64,000 nucleotides of DNA. Source: Herbidospora mongoliensis. Its GTDB lineage: Bacteria > Actinomycetota > Actinomycetes > Streptosporangiales > Streptosporangiaceae. The position numbers and the translations under genes were made by a program. Shown here piece by piece: positions 46,006 to 54,246 of the stretch. The first letter of the stretch is position 1. Each line of letters opens with the position of its first letter. The DNA is taken from contig NZ_BBXD01000026.1 in NCBI RefSeq assembly GCF_001570545.1, positions 107,252 through 171,251 of the forward strand. Reading direction: 5' to 3'. Below the pieces are notes generated by a model that saw only the letters and a list, made by a program, of their open reading frames with translations, was not told the DNA's origin and did no database searches.

Positions 46006-46455
46006 TCAGACGGCAGCGAGCTCGCGGTCTTTGGCCATCGAGAGAGCGATGGCGTCGTGATCCCAGTCGAGTTCCTTGCAGAGGCGCACGGTGGTGCCGC
46101 TGCCTGGGGTGATGTCGAAGGAGATCTCATCGACCACGGCCTGCATGATGAGGATGCCGCGTCCGTTCTCTACCTCGCCCGAGGGATATCGCTGCGGGAT
46201 CGCGGTGAGACCGCGACCGCCGTCTACGACCCGGAGCTCGCACCGGCCGTCGTCGATGGCCGCTTCGACCTGATAACGGGCGGACGGGCCACCGTGGCGG
46301 ACGGCGTTTGCGCACGCCTCGGAGGTGGCGAGGAGGATGTCGGACACACAGTCCTCCGTCACGCCGAGTGAACGAAGGGCGTCTCCGATCACACGACGGA
46401 CCATCGGGATGCCCATGGCATCCCTTGGCAAAGCGAGCGAGAACTCGATGTCCAC
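46006..46455 (-). CDS. RsbW/SpoIIAB-like ATPase (serine-kinase-type anti-sigma family)
   Basis: 149 residues with a GHKL ATPase fold: the N-box is LLATSEACANAVRHG, then ELRVVDGGRG (G1) and VENGRGILIM (G2), ending in GTTVRLCKEL. These proteins phosphorylate STAS-domain antagonists or hold sigma factors. It is located between purS and purQ on the same strand, with gaps of about 110 and 170 nt, so it has room for its own promoter. A STAS protein is encoded at 21609, but there is no evidence that the two interact. Confidence 0.88.
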   Translation of the reverse strand: MDIEFSLALPRDAMGIPMVRRVIGDALRSLGVTEDCVSDILLATSEACANAVRHGGPSARYQVEAAIDDGRCELRVVDGGRGLTAIPQRYPSGEVENGRGILIMQAVVDEISFDITPGSGTTVRLCKELDWDHDAIALSMAKDRELAAV

Positions 46456-46627
46456 GGGGTTCCCTCCCCGGTCGTCGGCGGTACCTAAGCAGAGCTTCCC
46501 TGTGTGATGGGGGCTAACCGCAAAATGACGCTCTTGTTATTTAGGCAAGCCAGGGAGCCCGTTTACGGACGCCAGATGCGACCCTTATGCCCCTTTGCGG
46601 AGTTCGGGTCGTGTGGAATGTACTGTT

Positions 46628-46873
46628 TTACCCCTCGACCCGGACGACGAAGTCTTCGATCACCGTGTTGGCCAGCAGGGTTTCGGCCATCTTCCTGACC
46701 TCGGCGATCGCCGCGTCATCGGCCGGACCTTCGAGTTCGACCTCGAACCGCTTGCCCTGACGCACGTCCGAAACCCCCGAGAACCCCAGCCGGGGGAGCG
46801 CGCGGGCGATGGCCTGACCCTGAGGGTCGAGGATCTCCGGCTTGAGCACGACATCGACGATCACGCGCGCCAC
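46628..46873 (-). CDS. purS: Phosphoribosylformylglycinamidine synthase subunit PurS
   Basis: 81 residues, GTG start at 46873 behind AGGAGG. The sequence MARVIVDVVLKPEILDPQGQ, then GFSGVSDVRQGKRFEVEL and IEDFVVRVE is the compact PurS that bridges PurL and PurQ. In this window it is separated from purQ by the RsbW-like gene. Confidence 0.95.
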   Translation of the reverse strand: MARVIVDVVLKPEILDPQGQAIARALPRLGFSGVSDVRQGKRFEVELEGPADDAAIAEVRKMAETLLANTVIEDFVVRVEG

Positions 46874-47123
46874 TTAGGGTGCCTCCTGGCTGAGGATGGG
46901 GAGTGAGCGCGACAAGCTTATCCACAGGCTGTGGATGGTGTGGCAGCAGGTCGGAAGGGAACCGGAAAGGTGTGGAAATGGGTGTGGAGGCCAGAAGATT
47001 TGTCTGCCACCATGTCCGCATACGCGGACGTTCCACCACCAATCGGGACGGAAGCGTAGAGACCCGGCCAGAGCATGATGGTGACCCCATTTGTGTGCGG
47101 CCCCGAATGCCCAGGAGTGGCGC
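46874..47123. promoter_or_regulatory. Divergent control region with DnaA-box-like cluster
   Basis: Between purS (minus) and the 2-oxoacid dehydrogenase operon (plus). A perfect TTATCCACA (46918-46926) is followed by TGTGGATGG (46930-46938), and the two form the 17-nt palindrome ATCCACAGGCTGTGGAT. Two more TGTGGA sites lie at 46971 and 46983. These fit the DnaA-box consensus TTWTNCACA exactly or with one to three mismatches. They could equally be sites of another regulator. Confidence 0.5.
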
Positions 47124-48206
47124 ATGACTGCCCCTACGACACCCCCGGAACTCGTTCAGCTCCTCACACCCGAGGGGGAACGGGTCGAGCATCCTGATTA
47201 CGACATCGACCTGACCGCCGAAGAGGTCCGCGCGCTCTATCGCGACCTGGTCCTGGTGCGGCGGGTCGACCTGGAAGCGGTCGCCCTCCAGCGGCAGGGA
47301 GAACTGGGCCTGTGGGCCTCGCTGCTCGGGCAGGAAGCCGCCCAGGTGGGTTCCGGCCGGGCGATGACCGACGCCGACATGGCGTTCCCCACCTATCGCG
47401 AACACGGTGTGGCCTGGTGCCGCGGGGTCGACCCGCTCCACCTGCTCGGCCTGTTCCGCGGCGTCAACCACGGTGGCTGGGACCCCTACGAGCACAACTT
47501 CCACCTCTACACGATCGTCATCGGCTCGCAGACCCTTCACGCGGTGGGCTATGCCATGGGCATCCAGCGCGACGGCGCCGAGGCCGCCTCGCTCGTCTAC
47601 TTCGGCGACGGCGCCACCTCACAGGGTGACGTGAACGAGGCCTTCATCTGGGCATCGGTGTTCAACGCGCCGGTCGTGTTCTTCTGCCAGAACAACCAGT
47701 GGGCGATCTCCGAGCCGCTCGAGAAGCAGACGAAGATCCCGCTCTACAAGCGGGCCAGCGGCTTCGGCTTCCCCGGCATCCGGGTCGACGGCAACGACGT
47801 GTTCGCGTGCCTGGCGGTCACCCGGGCGGCGCTGCGCAACGCGCGCGAGGGCAACGGCCCGACGCTGGTCGAGGCGTTCACCTACCGCATGGGCGCCCAC
47901 ACCACCTCCGACGACCCCACCCGCTACCGGGTCGCCGACGAGCTGGAGGCGTGGAAGCTCAAAGACCCCATCGAGCGGGTGAAGGCCTACCTGTTCCGCA
48001 GCCAGCTCGCCGACCAGGAGTTCTTCGACAAGATCGAGGCCGAGGCCGAGCAGCTCGGCAAGGACCTGCGGGCCCGCTGCCTGGCCCTCCCCGACCCGCA
48101 GCCCACCGCGATGTTCGACCACGTCTACGTCGAGCCCCACGCCCTCATCGATGAGGAACGCGAGCAGTTCACCACATACCTGAGCGGTTTCGAGGGGGCC
48201 CAGTGA
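47124..48206 (+). CDS. bkdA: 2-oxoacid dehydrogenase E1 alpha (branched-chain type)
   Basis: 360 residues from ATG 47124 with CAGGAG upstream. E1 alpha with beta uses thiamine diphosphate to decarboxylate branched-chain 2-oxo acids. The ThDP motif is VYFGDGATSQGDVNEAFIWA followed by NNQWAISEPLEKQTK; AFPTYREHGVAW and FTYRMGAHTTSDDPTRYR (phosphorylation-loop region) are family landmarks. Branched-chain rather than pyruvate specificity is favoured by sequence type and by vdh in the same window, but not proven. The E1 beta start overlaps its stop by 4 nt. Confidence 0.9.
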   Translation: MTAPTTPPELVQLLTPEGERVEHPDYDIDLTAEEVRALYRDLVLVRRVDLEAVALQRQGELGLWASLLGQEAAQVGSGRAMTDADMAFPTYREHGVAWCRGVDPLHLLGLFRGVNHGGWDPYEHNFHLYTIVIGSQTLHAVGYAMGIQRDGAEAASLVYFGDGATSQGDVNEAFIWASVFNAPVVFFCQNNQWAISEPLEKQTKIPLYKRASGFGFPGIRVDGNDVFACLAVTRAALRNAREGNGPTLVEAFTYRMGAHTTSDDPTRYRVADELEAWKLKDPIERVKAYLFRSQLADQEFFDKIEAEAEQLGKDLRARCLALPDPQPTAMFDHVYVEPHALIDEEREQFTTYLSGFEGAQ

Positions 48207-49177
48207 CCACTCTGACTTTGGCGAAGGCCCTCAACGAGGGTCTGCGCGCGGCGATGGACGCCGATTCGAAGGTCCTGGTCATGGGCGAGGACGTCGGCAA
48301 GCTCGGCGGCGTCTTCCGGGTCACCGACGGCCTGCAGAAGGATTTCGGCGAAGACCGGGTAATCGACACCCCGCTCGCCGAGTCGGGCATCATCGGCACC
48401 GCGATCGGCCTGGCGCTGCGGGGCTACCGCCCGGTCTGCGAGATCCAGTTCGACGGCTTCGTCTTCCCGGCCGCCGACCAGATCATCACCCAGCTCGCCA
48501 AGATGCCGCTGCGCTCCCTGGGCAAACTCAAACTGCCCGTGGTCGTACGCATCCCGTGCGGCGGCGGCATCGGCGCGGTCGAGCACCACAGTGAGTCGCC
48601 CGAGAGCTACTTCACCCACACGGCCGGCCTGCGCGTGGTGGCCTGCTCGAACCCGGTCGACGCCTACACCATGATCCAAGACGCGGTCCGCTGCGATGAC
48701 CCGGTGGTGTTCTTCGAGCCCAAGCGCCGCTACTGGGACAAGGCCGACGTCGAGTTCGGCGCCCCCGGCCTCCCGCTCGACCAGGCCCGGGTGGCCCGGC
48801 CGGGCGACGACGTCACCCTCATCGCCTACGGTCCCATGGTGAAGACCTGCCTGGAGGCCGCCGCCGCGGCCGAGGAAGACGGGCGCTCGGTCGGCGTCAT
48901 CGACCTGCGGTCGCTGAACCCGCTCGACATGCCGGTCGTCCGCGACGCGGTCAACCGCACCGGCCGGTGCATCGTCGTCCACGAGGCGCCGGTCTTCAAC
49001 GGTCTCGGTGGCGAGATCGCGGCCCGGGTGACCGAGCAGTGCTTCTACCGCCTGGAGGCGCCGGTGCTGCGGGTGGGCGGATACTCCACGCCCTATCCGC
49101 CGTCGCGACTGGAAGACCACTACCTGCCCGACCTCGACCGGATCCTCGAGGCCGTCGACCGCGTCTTCGGTTACTAG
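48203..49177 (+). CDS. bkdB: 2-oxoacid dehydrogenase E1 beta
   Basis: 324 residues, GTG start at 48203 in a GTGA overlap with E1 alpha. Landmarks: VLVMGEDVGKLGGVFRVTDG, DTPLAESGIIGTAIGLALRG, EIQFDGFVFPAADQI and HHSESPESYFTHTAGLRVV. It forms the heterotetramer with the alpha subunit and contributes to the ThDP site and E2 contacts. Full length. Confidence 0.92.
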   Translation: MTTLTLAKALNEGLRAAMDADSKVLVMGEDVGKLGGVFRVTDGLQKDFGEDRVIDTPLAESGIIGTAIGLALRGYRPVCEIQFDGFVFPAADQIITQLAKMPLRSLGKLKLPVVVRIPCGGGIGAVEHHSESPESYFTHTAGLRVVACSNPVDAYTMIQDAVRCDDPVVFFEPKRRYWDKADVEFGAPGLPLDQARVARPGDDVTLIAYGPMVKTCLEAAAAAEEDGRSVGVIDLRSLNPLDMPVVRDAVNRTGRCIVVHEAPVFNGLGGEIAARVTEQCFYRLEAPVLRVGGYSTPYPPSRLEDHYLPDLDRILEAVDRVFGY

Positions 49178-49188
49178 GAGCCGTCCGG

Positions 49189-50493
49189 ATGAAACGTGAC
49201 TTCAAGCTGCCCGACGTGGGCGAGGGGCTGACCGAGTCCGAGATCGTGCGCTGGCTCGTGGCCGTGGGCGATGTCATCAAGGTCAACCAGGAGTTCGTCG
49301 AGATCGAGACCGCCAAGGCGGTCGTCGCGCTGCCGTCGCCCTACGAGGGCGAGGTGGTCGCCCTCCTGGCGGCCGAGGGCGAGACGGTCGACGTGGGCAA
49401 CGTCATCATCACCATCGACGACCTGACGGAAGAGGCCCTGACCGAGAGCCTCGTCCCGGAGGAGCCCCAGAAACGGGAACCGGTGCTGGTCGGCTACGGG
49501 GTGAAGCAGGGCCCGAGCAAGCGCAGAGCCCGCAAGGGCCACTCGGCGCCGGTTTCGCCGGTTGCCGAAATGCCTGCTCCGGTGCCCATCTCGTCGGCTG
49601 TTCCGGCTGTTCCGGCTGGGTCGGCACACCGCGTCGCCGTGCTGGCCAAGCCGCCGGTGCGGAAACTGGCCAAGGACCTCGGGGTCGATCTGACCGTGGT
49701 CGCGCCCAGCGGGCCGAACGGGTCGATCACGCGCGACGACGTGCTCGCCGCGCAGGGCGCGCCGGTCGTGCGGGCCGTGCCCGACGTCGAGGCGGCCGGG
49801 GAGCAGGAGCTCATTCCGGTACGCGGGGTGCGCAAGGCCACCGCCGCCGCGATGGTGGCCAGTGCGTTCACCGCGCCTCATGTGACCGAGTTCCTGCAGG
49901 TCGACGTCACCGAGACGATGAACGCCGTCCGCCGGCTCCGGGAGCTGCCTGACTTCGCCGAGGTCAAGGTCTCGCCGCTGCTGCTGGTGGCCAAGGCGCT
50001 GGTTACCGCGATGAAGCGGCATCCCCAGGCCAACTCCACCTGGACCGACGACGCGATCATCATCAAGAGGCAGGTCAACCTGGGCATCGCGGCGGCGACT
50101 CCGCGCGGCCTGGTCGTCCCGAACATCAAAGACGCCCAGGCCATGTCGCTGCCGGAACTGGCCACGGCGCTCAAAGAGCTGACCGAGCGGGCCAGGGCCG
50201 GGAAGTCCACCCCGGCCGAGATGTCCGGCGGCACCGTCACGATCACCAACGTCGGTGTCTTCGGCATCGACGCGGGCACCCCGATCATCAACCCCGGCGA
50301 GTCGGCGATCCTGGCGTTCGGCCAGATCAGAGACATGCCGTGGGTGGTCGACGGGCAGATCGTGGTGCGCAAGGTGACCACGCTCGCGCTGTCGTTCGAC
50401 CACCGGGTGATCGACGGCGAGCTGGGCTCCTACGTGCTCAGGGACGTCGGCGCGATGCTGGAGGATCCGCTGCGCATGCTCGCCTGGTCGTAG
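49189..50493 (+). CDS. bkdC: 2-oxoacid dehydrogenase E2 (dihydrolipoyl acyltransferase)
   Basis: 434 residues, ATG 49189 with AGGAG upstream. One lipoyl domain with the lipoylated Lys43 in EIETAKAVVALPS; a Pro/Ala linker; a peripheral-subunit-binding domain (LAKPPVRKLAKDLGVDL) near 150-190; and the catalytic core with FDHRVIDGELG, His405 and Asp409. It transfers the acyl group to CoA and forms the complex core. No E3 gene is in the window. Confidence 0.93.
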   Translation: MKRDFKLPDVGEGLTESEIVRWLVAVGDVIKVNQEFVEIETAKAVVALPSPYEGEVVALLAAEGETVDVGNVIITIDDLTEEALTESLVPEEPQKREPVLVGYGVKQGPSKRRARKGHSAPVSPVAEMPAPVPISSAVPAVPAGSAHRVAVLAKPPVRKLAKDLGVDLTVVAPSGPNGSITRDDVLAAQGAPVVRAVPDVEAAGEQELIPVRGVRKATAAAMVASAFTAPHVTEFLQVDVTETMNAVRRLRELPDFAEVKVSPLLLVAKALVTAMKRHPQANSTWTDDAIIIKRQVNLGIAAATPRGLVVPNIKDAQAMSLPELATALKELTERARAGKSTPAEMSGGTVTITNVGVFGIDAGTPIINPGESAILAFGQIRDMPWVVDGQIVVRKVTTLALSFDHRVIDGELGSYVLRDVGAMLEDPLRMLAWS

Positions 50494-50627
50494 GCAGCGG
50501 GGGGTTGATCGCAAGAGTCCTGCAAGTCGGCACCAGTGATCCCCAAGTGACTCCTTCTACCGTCGGAGGCGGGTTCCCGTCGGGGGTGTGCCGCATGTCC
50601 CCGGTGCCCCGGGAGCCCGCTGATCGT

Positions 50628-50676
50628 CGCGCGGCGAGGCGGCGCCGGGCCCCCTCGGAAAGGGCCTCGCCGCGCG
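50628..50676 (+). terminator. Long stem-loop after the 2-oxoacid dehydrogenase operon
   Basis: CGCGCGGCGAGGC (50628-50640) and GCCTCGCCGCGCG (50664-50676) pair perfectly over 13 bp around a 23-nt loop. There is no T-tract. It may end the operon or regulate the next gene, whose GTG is 30 nt away. Confidence 0.6.
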
Positions 50677-50705
50677 GCACGGCCTGCTGAGAGGAGCAGG
50701 AGTCA

Positions 50706-51428
50706 GTGATCACCCACGGCGTCGCCGACTGCCTCGTCCGGGTGGACGACGTCCACCTGCCGGTCGCGGAGGCCGTCACGATGGTCCGCCAGTTCTCCCA
50801 TCGTGACCGCGCGATCCACGACGAGATCGTCGACCACTGCCTGATCAGGGCCGAGGTGCGCGCCGACGTCGAACCGCTCACCGAAGACGACCTCCGCGCC
50901 GCCGCCGAGGAGTTCCGCGACGGGGTGCCCCTGCGCGACCGGGCCGAGACCCTGGCGTGGGTGGCCGAGATGGGCATGAGCGGCGGCCAGTTCGAGGGGT
51001 TCATCACCCTGATCGCCCGCCGCCGCCGGTTCCGCCGCCGCAAGGAGGCCGAACTGGCGCCCGGCTACCTGGCCCGCCACCAAGACGACTTCGACCAGGT
51101 CAGGGCGATGTGGGTGACCAGCGCCCACCCGGTGAACGGCGAGATCCTGCGCGGCCTCGGCGGCCTGCTCGGCTGCCCGGAGGCGGCCGTCGTCGTCGGC
51201 ACCCGCCGGGCCCGCGACCTGCCCGCTCCGCTGCGGCACGCGCCGCGCGACACCCTGATCGGTCCGGTGCCTCTCGACGGCGGCTATCTGACCGGCCTGG
51301 TCCTGGAGCGCCGCCCCGCCGGAGCCGACCCCGAGACGCTGGCCACGGCCGGGCGGGCGGCGTTCGGCGAGTGGCTTTCCGGCCGTCGTGAGCGGGCCTC
51401 CATCGAGTGGCACTGGACGACGTCCTAG
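50706..51428 (+). CDS. PpiC/SurA-like peptide-maturation-type protein
   Basis: 240 residues, GTG at 50706 with AGGAG upstream. The central part LTEDDLRAAAEEFRDGVPLRD, ETLAWVAEMGMSGGQFEGFI and LARHQDDFDQVRAMWVTSAHP has the layout of SurA_N followed by a rotamase-like domain, as in the 'putative peptide maturation system' proteins of actinomycetes (TIGR04500 type). No signal peptide is visible, which is unusual for PpiC. A natural-product link is an inference; a 31-codon frame just upstream (50595-50690) is rich in Arg and ends in Cys. Confidence 0.55.
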   Translation: MITHGVADCLVRVDDVHLPVAEAVTMVRQFSHRDRAIHDEIVDHCLIRAEVRADVEPLTEDDLRAAAEEFRDGVPLRDRAETLAWVAEMGMSGGQFEGFITLIARRRRFRRRKEAELAPGYLARHQDDFDQVRAMWVTSAHPVNGEILRGLGGLLGCPEAAVVVGTRRARDLPAPLRHAPRDTLIGPVPLDGGYLTGLVLERRPAGADPETLATAGRAAFGEWLSGRRERASIEWHWTTS

Positions 51429-51438
51429 GCTGGCGCCC

Positions 51439-51735
51439 ATGTTCCGTCACATTGTGCTGCTGCGCTGGATCGACGATGCCACCGACGAGCAGAAGGCCGC
51501 CGTCGTCGCCGGGCTGGAGACGCTCCCTGTCGCCATTCCTGAGATCAAGAAGTACGTGATCGGCCCCGATGTCAAGGTCAGTGAAGGCACCTTCGACCTC
51601 GGCATCGTGGCCGACTTCGATTCGGCCGACGACTACGTCGTCTACCGCGACCACCCCGTCCACCTGAAGGTGATCGCCGACGTCATCAAGCCCGTACTGG
51701 CGGACCGGGCGGCGGTGCAGTTCCCGCTCGGCTAG
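51439..51735 (+). CDS. Dabb-family protein
   Basis: 98 residues: [20 protein letters not shown] at the start and [20 protein letters not shown] in the middle are the stress-responsive A/B barrel (Dabb) family, usually dimeric ferredoxin-like barrels in stress or small-molecule metabolism. TAGGCT ends 7 nt before the ATG with no Shine-Dalgarno, so this is probably a leaderless gene. The stop overlaps the convergent FadE5-like gene by 4 nt. Confidence 0.9.
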   Translation: MFRHIVLLRWIDDATDEQKAAVVAGLETLPVAIPEIKKYVIGPDVKVSEGTFDLGIVADFDSADDYVVYRDHPVHLKVIADVIKPVLADRAAVQFPLG

Positions 51736-53561
51736 AAGGCGCTCTCCGGCAGGTCCATCAGCTCCTGCGTGGTCGCCGCCAGCATGCGCCGCTCCGACTC
51801 GATGCGGGGCAGCACGTTGCCGGCGAAGAAGGTCGCCGCGGCGACCTTGCCGGCGTAGAAGTCGTTGTCCTTCTCGGCCACCTCGCCTGACAGGGCCGTG
51901 AGGGCGATCTCGGCCTGCCGGAGCAGCAGCCACCCGATGACCAGGTCGCCGAGGGCCATCAGGAACCGGGTGGTGTTGAGGCCGACCCGGTAGACCTCCT
52001 TCGGCGACTCCAGCGACGAGATCGCCCAGCCGGCCATGGTGTCGGCCATCGCCTTGACCTCGTCGGCGGCGTCGCCGAGCAGGCCGCGCTCGACCTTGAG
52101 GCGGCCGTTGCCTGCGTCGGAGCCGGCGAACGCCTTGATCTGGCCGAGGAGCTCGCCCAGCGCGGCGCCCTGGTTGCGCAGGACCTTGCGGAAGAACAGG
52201 TCCAGGCCCTGGATCGCGGTGGTGCCCTCGTAGAGGGAGTCGATCTTGGCGTCCCGGATGTACTGCTCGATCGGGTAGTCCTGCAGGAAGCCCGACCCGC
52301 CCAGGGTCTGGAGCGACCGGGTGAGCATCTCGTAGGACCGCTCGGAGCCGACGCCCTTCACGATCGGGAGCAGCAGGTCGTTGATCGCCTCGGCCATCTC
52401 GTCGCGGCGGCCCTCCGACTGGGCGACCTGGACGGCGTCCTGGAAGGTGGCCGTGTAGAGGACCAGCGCCCGCATGCCCTCGACGTAGGACTTCTGGAGC
52501 ATGAGCTCCCGGCGTACGTCGGGGTGGGCGGTGATCGGGACGCGGGGGGCTGTCTTGTCGGTCATCTTGGTCAGGTCGGCGCCCTGGAGACGGTTCTTGG
52601 CGTAGTCGAGGGCGTTGAGGTAGCCCGTGGAGAGCGTCGCGATGGCCTTGGTGCCGACCATCATGCGAGCGTTCTCGATCACCGTGAACATCTGCTTGAT
52701 GCCCTCGTGGCTGTCGCCGACCAGGTAGCCGATCGCCGGGTGCCTGTCGCCGAAGGTGAGCTCGCAGGTCGTGGAGACCTTGAGGCCCATCTTCTTCTCG
52801 AGGTTGGTGACGTAGACGCCGTTGCGCTCCTTGAGGTCGCCCGTCTCCAGGTCGACCAGGAACTTGGGCACCAGGAACAGCGACAGGCCCTTGGTGCCGG
52901 GGCCGTGGCCCTCGGGGCGGGCCAGCACCAGGTGGAAGATGTTCTCCGCCATGTCGTGTTCGGCGCTGGTGATGAAGCGCTTGACGCCCTCGATGTGCCA
53001 GGTGCCGTCGGGCTGCTCGACCGCCTTGGTGCGGCCGGCGCCGACGTCGGAGCCCGCGTCGGGCTCGGTCAGCACCATGGTGGAGCCCCAGCGGCGTTCG
53101 ACGGCCAGCTGGGCGAACTTCTTCTGGTCGTCGTTGCCGAGGGTGTGGAGCACGTGCGCGAACTGCGGCCCGCAGGCGAACATCCACACGGCCGGGTTGG
53201 CGCCCAGGACCATCTCGGCGATGGCCCAGCTGAGGGAACGCGGGCCCGGGGTGCCGCCCAGCTCAGGCTGGAGTTCCAGCCGCCACCATTCGGCCTCGAC
53301 CCAGGCGTTGTACGACTCCACGAAGCTCTTCGGCATCGTCACGCTGCTCGTCGCGGGGTCGAAGACCGGGGGATGCCGGTCGGCGTCGGTGAACGACGCG
53401 GCGATCGGTCCTTCGGCCAGCTTGGCGACCTCGTCGAGGATCGCGTGGGCGGTCTCCTCGTCGATCTCAGCGAACGGCCCGGAGCCGAAGAGTTCACCCC
53501 GGTTGAAGACCTCGAAGAGGTTGAACTCCAGATCGCGGATGTTGCTCTTGTAGTGGCCCAT
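51732..53561 (-). CDS. fadE5: FadE5-like acyl-CoA dehydrogenase
   Basis: 609 residues from ATG 53561 behind GGAGGAG. The N-terminus [19 protein letters not shown] and the blocks [19 protein letters not shown], [39 protein letters not shown] and [20 protein letters not shown] closely follow mycobacterial FadE5, a broad-specificity dehydrogenase. The C-terminal ~150 residues form the extra dehydrogenase domain seen in that long subfamily; the catalytic region is [19 protein letters not shown]. It likely oxidises fatty acyl-CoA in beta-oxidation. Twin 16-nt motifs lie just upstream and probably control it. Confidence 0.92.
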   Translation of the reverse strand: MGHYKSNIRDLEFNLFEVFNRGELFGSGPFAEIDEETAHAILDEVAKLAEGPIAASFTDADRHPPVFDPATSSVTMPKSFVESYNAWVEAEWWRLELQPELGGTPGPRSLSWAIAEMVLGANPAVWMFACGPQFAHVLHTLGNDDQKKFAQLAVERRWGSTMVLTEPDAGSDVGAGRTKAVEQPDGTWHIEGVKRFITSAEHDMAENIFHLVLARPEGHGPGTKGLSLFLVPKFLVDLETGDLKERNGVYVTNLEKKMGLKVSTTCELTFGDRHPAIGYLVGDSHEGIKQMFTVIENARMMVGTKAIATLSTGYLNALDYAKNRLQGADLTKMTDKTAPRVPITAHPDVRRELMLQKSYVEGMRALVLYTATFQDAVQVAQSEGRRDEMAEAINDLLLPIVKGVGSERSYEMLTRSLQTLGGSGFLQDYPIEQYIRDAKIDSLYEGTTAIQGLDLFFRKVLRNQGAALGELLGQIKAFAGSDAGNGRLKVERGLLGDAADEVKAMADTMAGWAISSLESPKEVYRVGLNTTRFLMALGDLVIGWLLLRQAEIALTALSGEVAEKDNDFYAGKVAAATFFAGNVLPRIESERRMLAATTQELMDLPESAF

Positions 53562-53582
53562 CACCGCTCCTCCGATAAGAGT

Positions 53583-53625
53583 GCTACTGATGAGTAACTC
53601 TACCGGAATGCTACCCGCCAGTAAC
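53583..53625 (-). promoter_or_regulatory. Twin operator-like palindromes upstream of fadE5-like gene
   Basis: Two 16-nt elements, GCTACTGATGAGTAAC (53583-53598) and GCTACCCGCCAGTAAC (53610-53625), share an imperfect GYTACT-N4-AGTARC dyad and are 27 bp apart centre to centre. They lie 22-64 nt before the start codon. The form suits a TetR-type regulator of fatty acid use. No such regulator gene is adjacent. Confidence 0.72.
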
Positions 53626-53705
53626 CCCCCATAAGCGGTTATTTCTCACACTGGGATGCAGCCGCGCCGGACGGCTAGGGCTGCCCGGCGCACCTTCACC
53701 ACCAG

Positions 53706-54152
53706 CTAGTTCTTCGCCGCCCGCCCTCGCATGGCCATGGCGACGATCCCGGTCATCAGGTAGATCAACGCGCCGCCGCAGAGCGCGTCCCACGCGGCGC
53801 CGAAGACGCCCTCGCCGTCGAGCACGAGCTGGACCGGGTAGAGCAGGATCGCCGCGCCGGCCGCTGGGTAGAGCGCGAACCGCCACGGGTGGCGCAGCGA
53901 CCAGTTCCGGGCCTGCTGGGTGACCCGGTCGCCGATGTTCGGCTTGGAGATCGCGCCGACGGACGCGACCAGAGTGAACAGCGTGACACTCACACCGAGG
54001 GCGAAGGCCAGATCGACCGATCCCGTGATGAGTCCCATCAGCAGGGTGGTCGCCGCGACGCCGCCGCCGGTGACGGCCGCGGCCTTCCAGGGCGCGCCAC
54101 GGAGGGCCGCGCCGGCGAGCGACATCTCGTCGCGTCGAGTCAGTTCGTTCAT
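53706..54152 (-). CDS. Small integral membrane protein
   Basis: 148 residues from ATG 54152 (the frame is open further upstream, without support). Four hydrophobic segments are visible: AAVTGGGVAATTLLMGLI, LAFALGVSVTLFTLVAS, FALYPAAGAAILLYPVQLVL and ALCGGALIYLMTGIVAMA. No domain is recognised. Function unknown. Confidence 0.68.
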   Translation of the reverse strand: MNELTRRDEMSLAGAALRGAPWKAAAVTGGGVAATTLLMGLITGSVDLAFALGVSVTLFTLVASVGAISKPNIGDRVTQQARNWSLRHPWRFALYPAAGAAILLYPVQLVLDGEGVFGAAWDALCGGALIYLMTGIVAMAMRGRAAKN

Positions 54153-54246
54153 ACGTACAGAGTGCGCAATCGGGCGGTCTGTCCGCATCGGGGAAGCCCC
54201 TGAGCGCTCCCTGAGGCATCCTGGAGCCCATGTCACGGCGAGGGGT

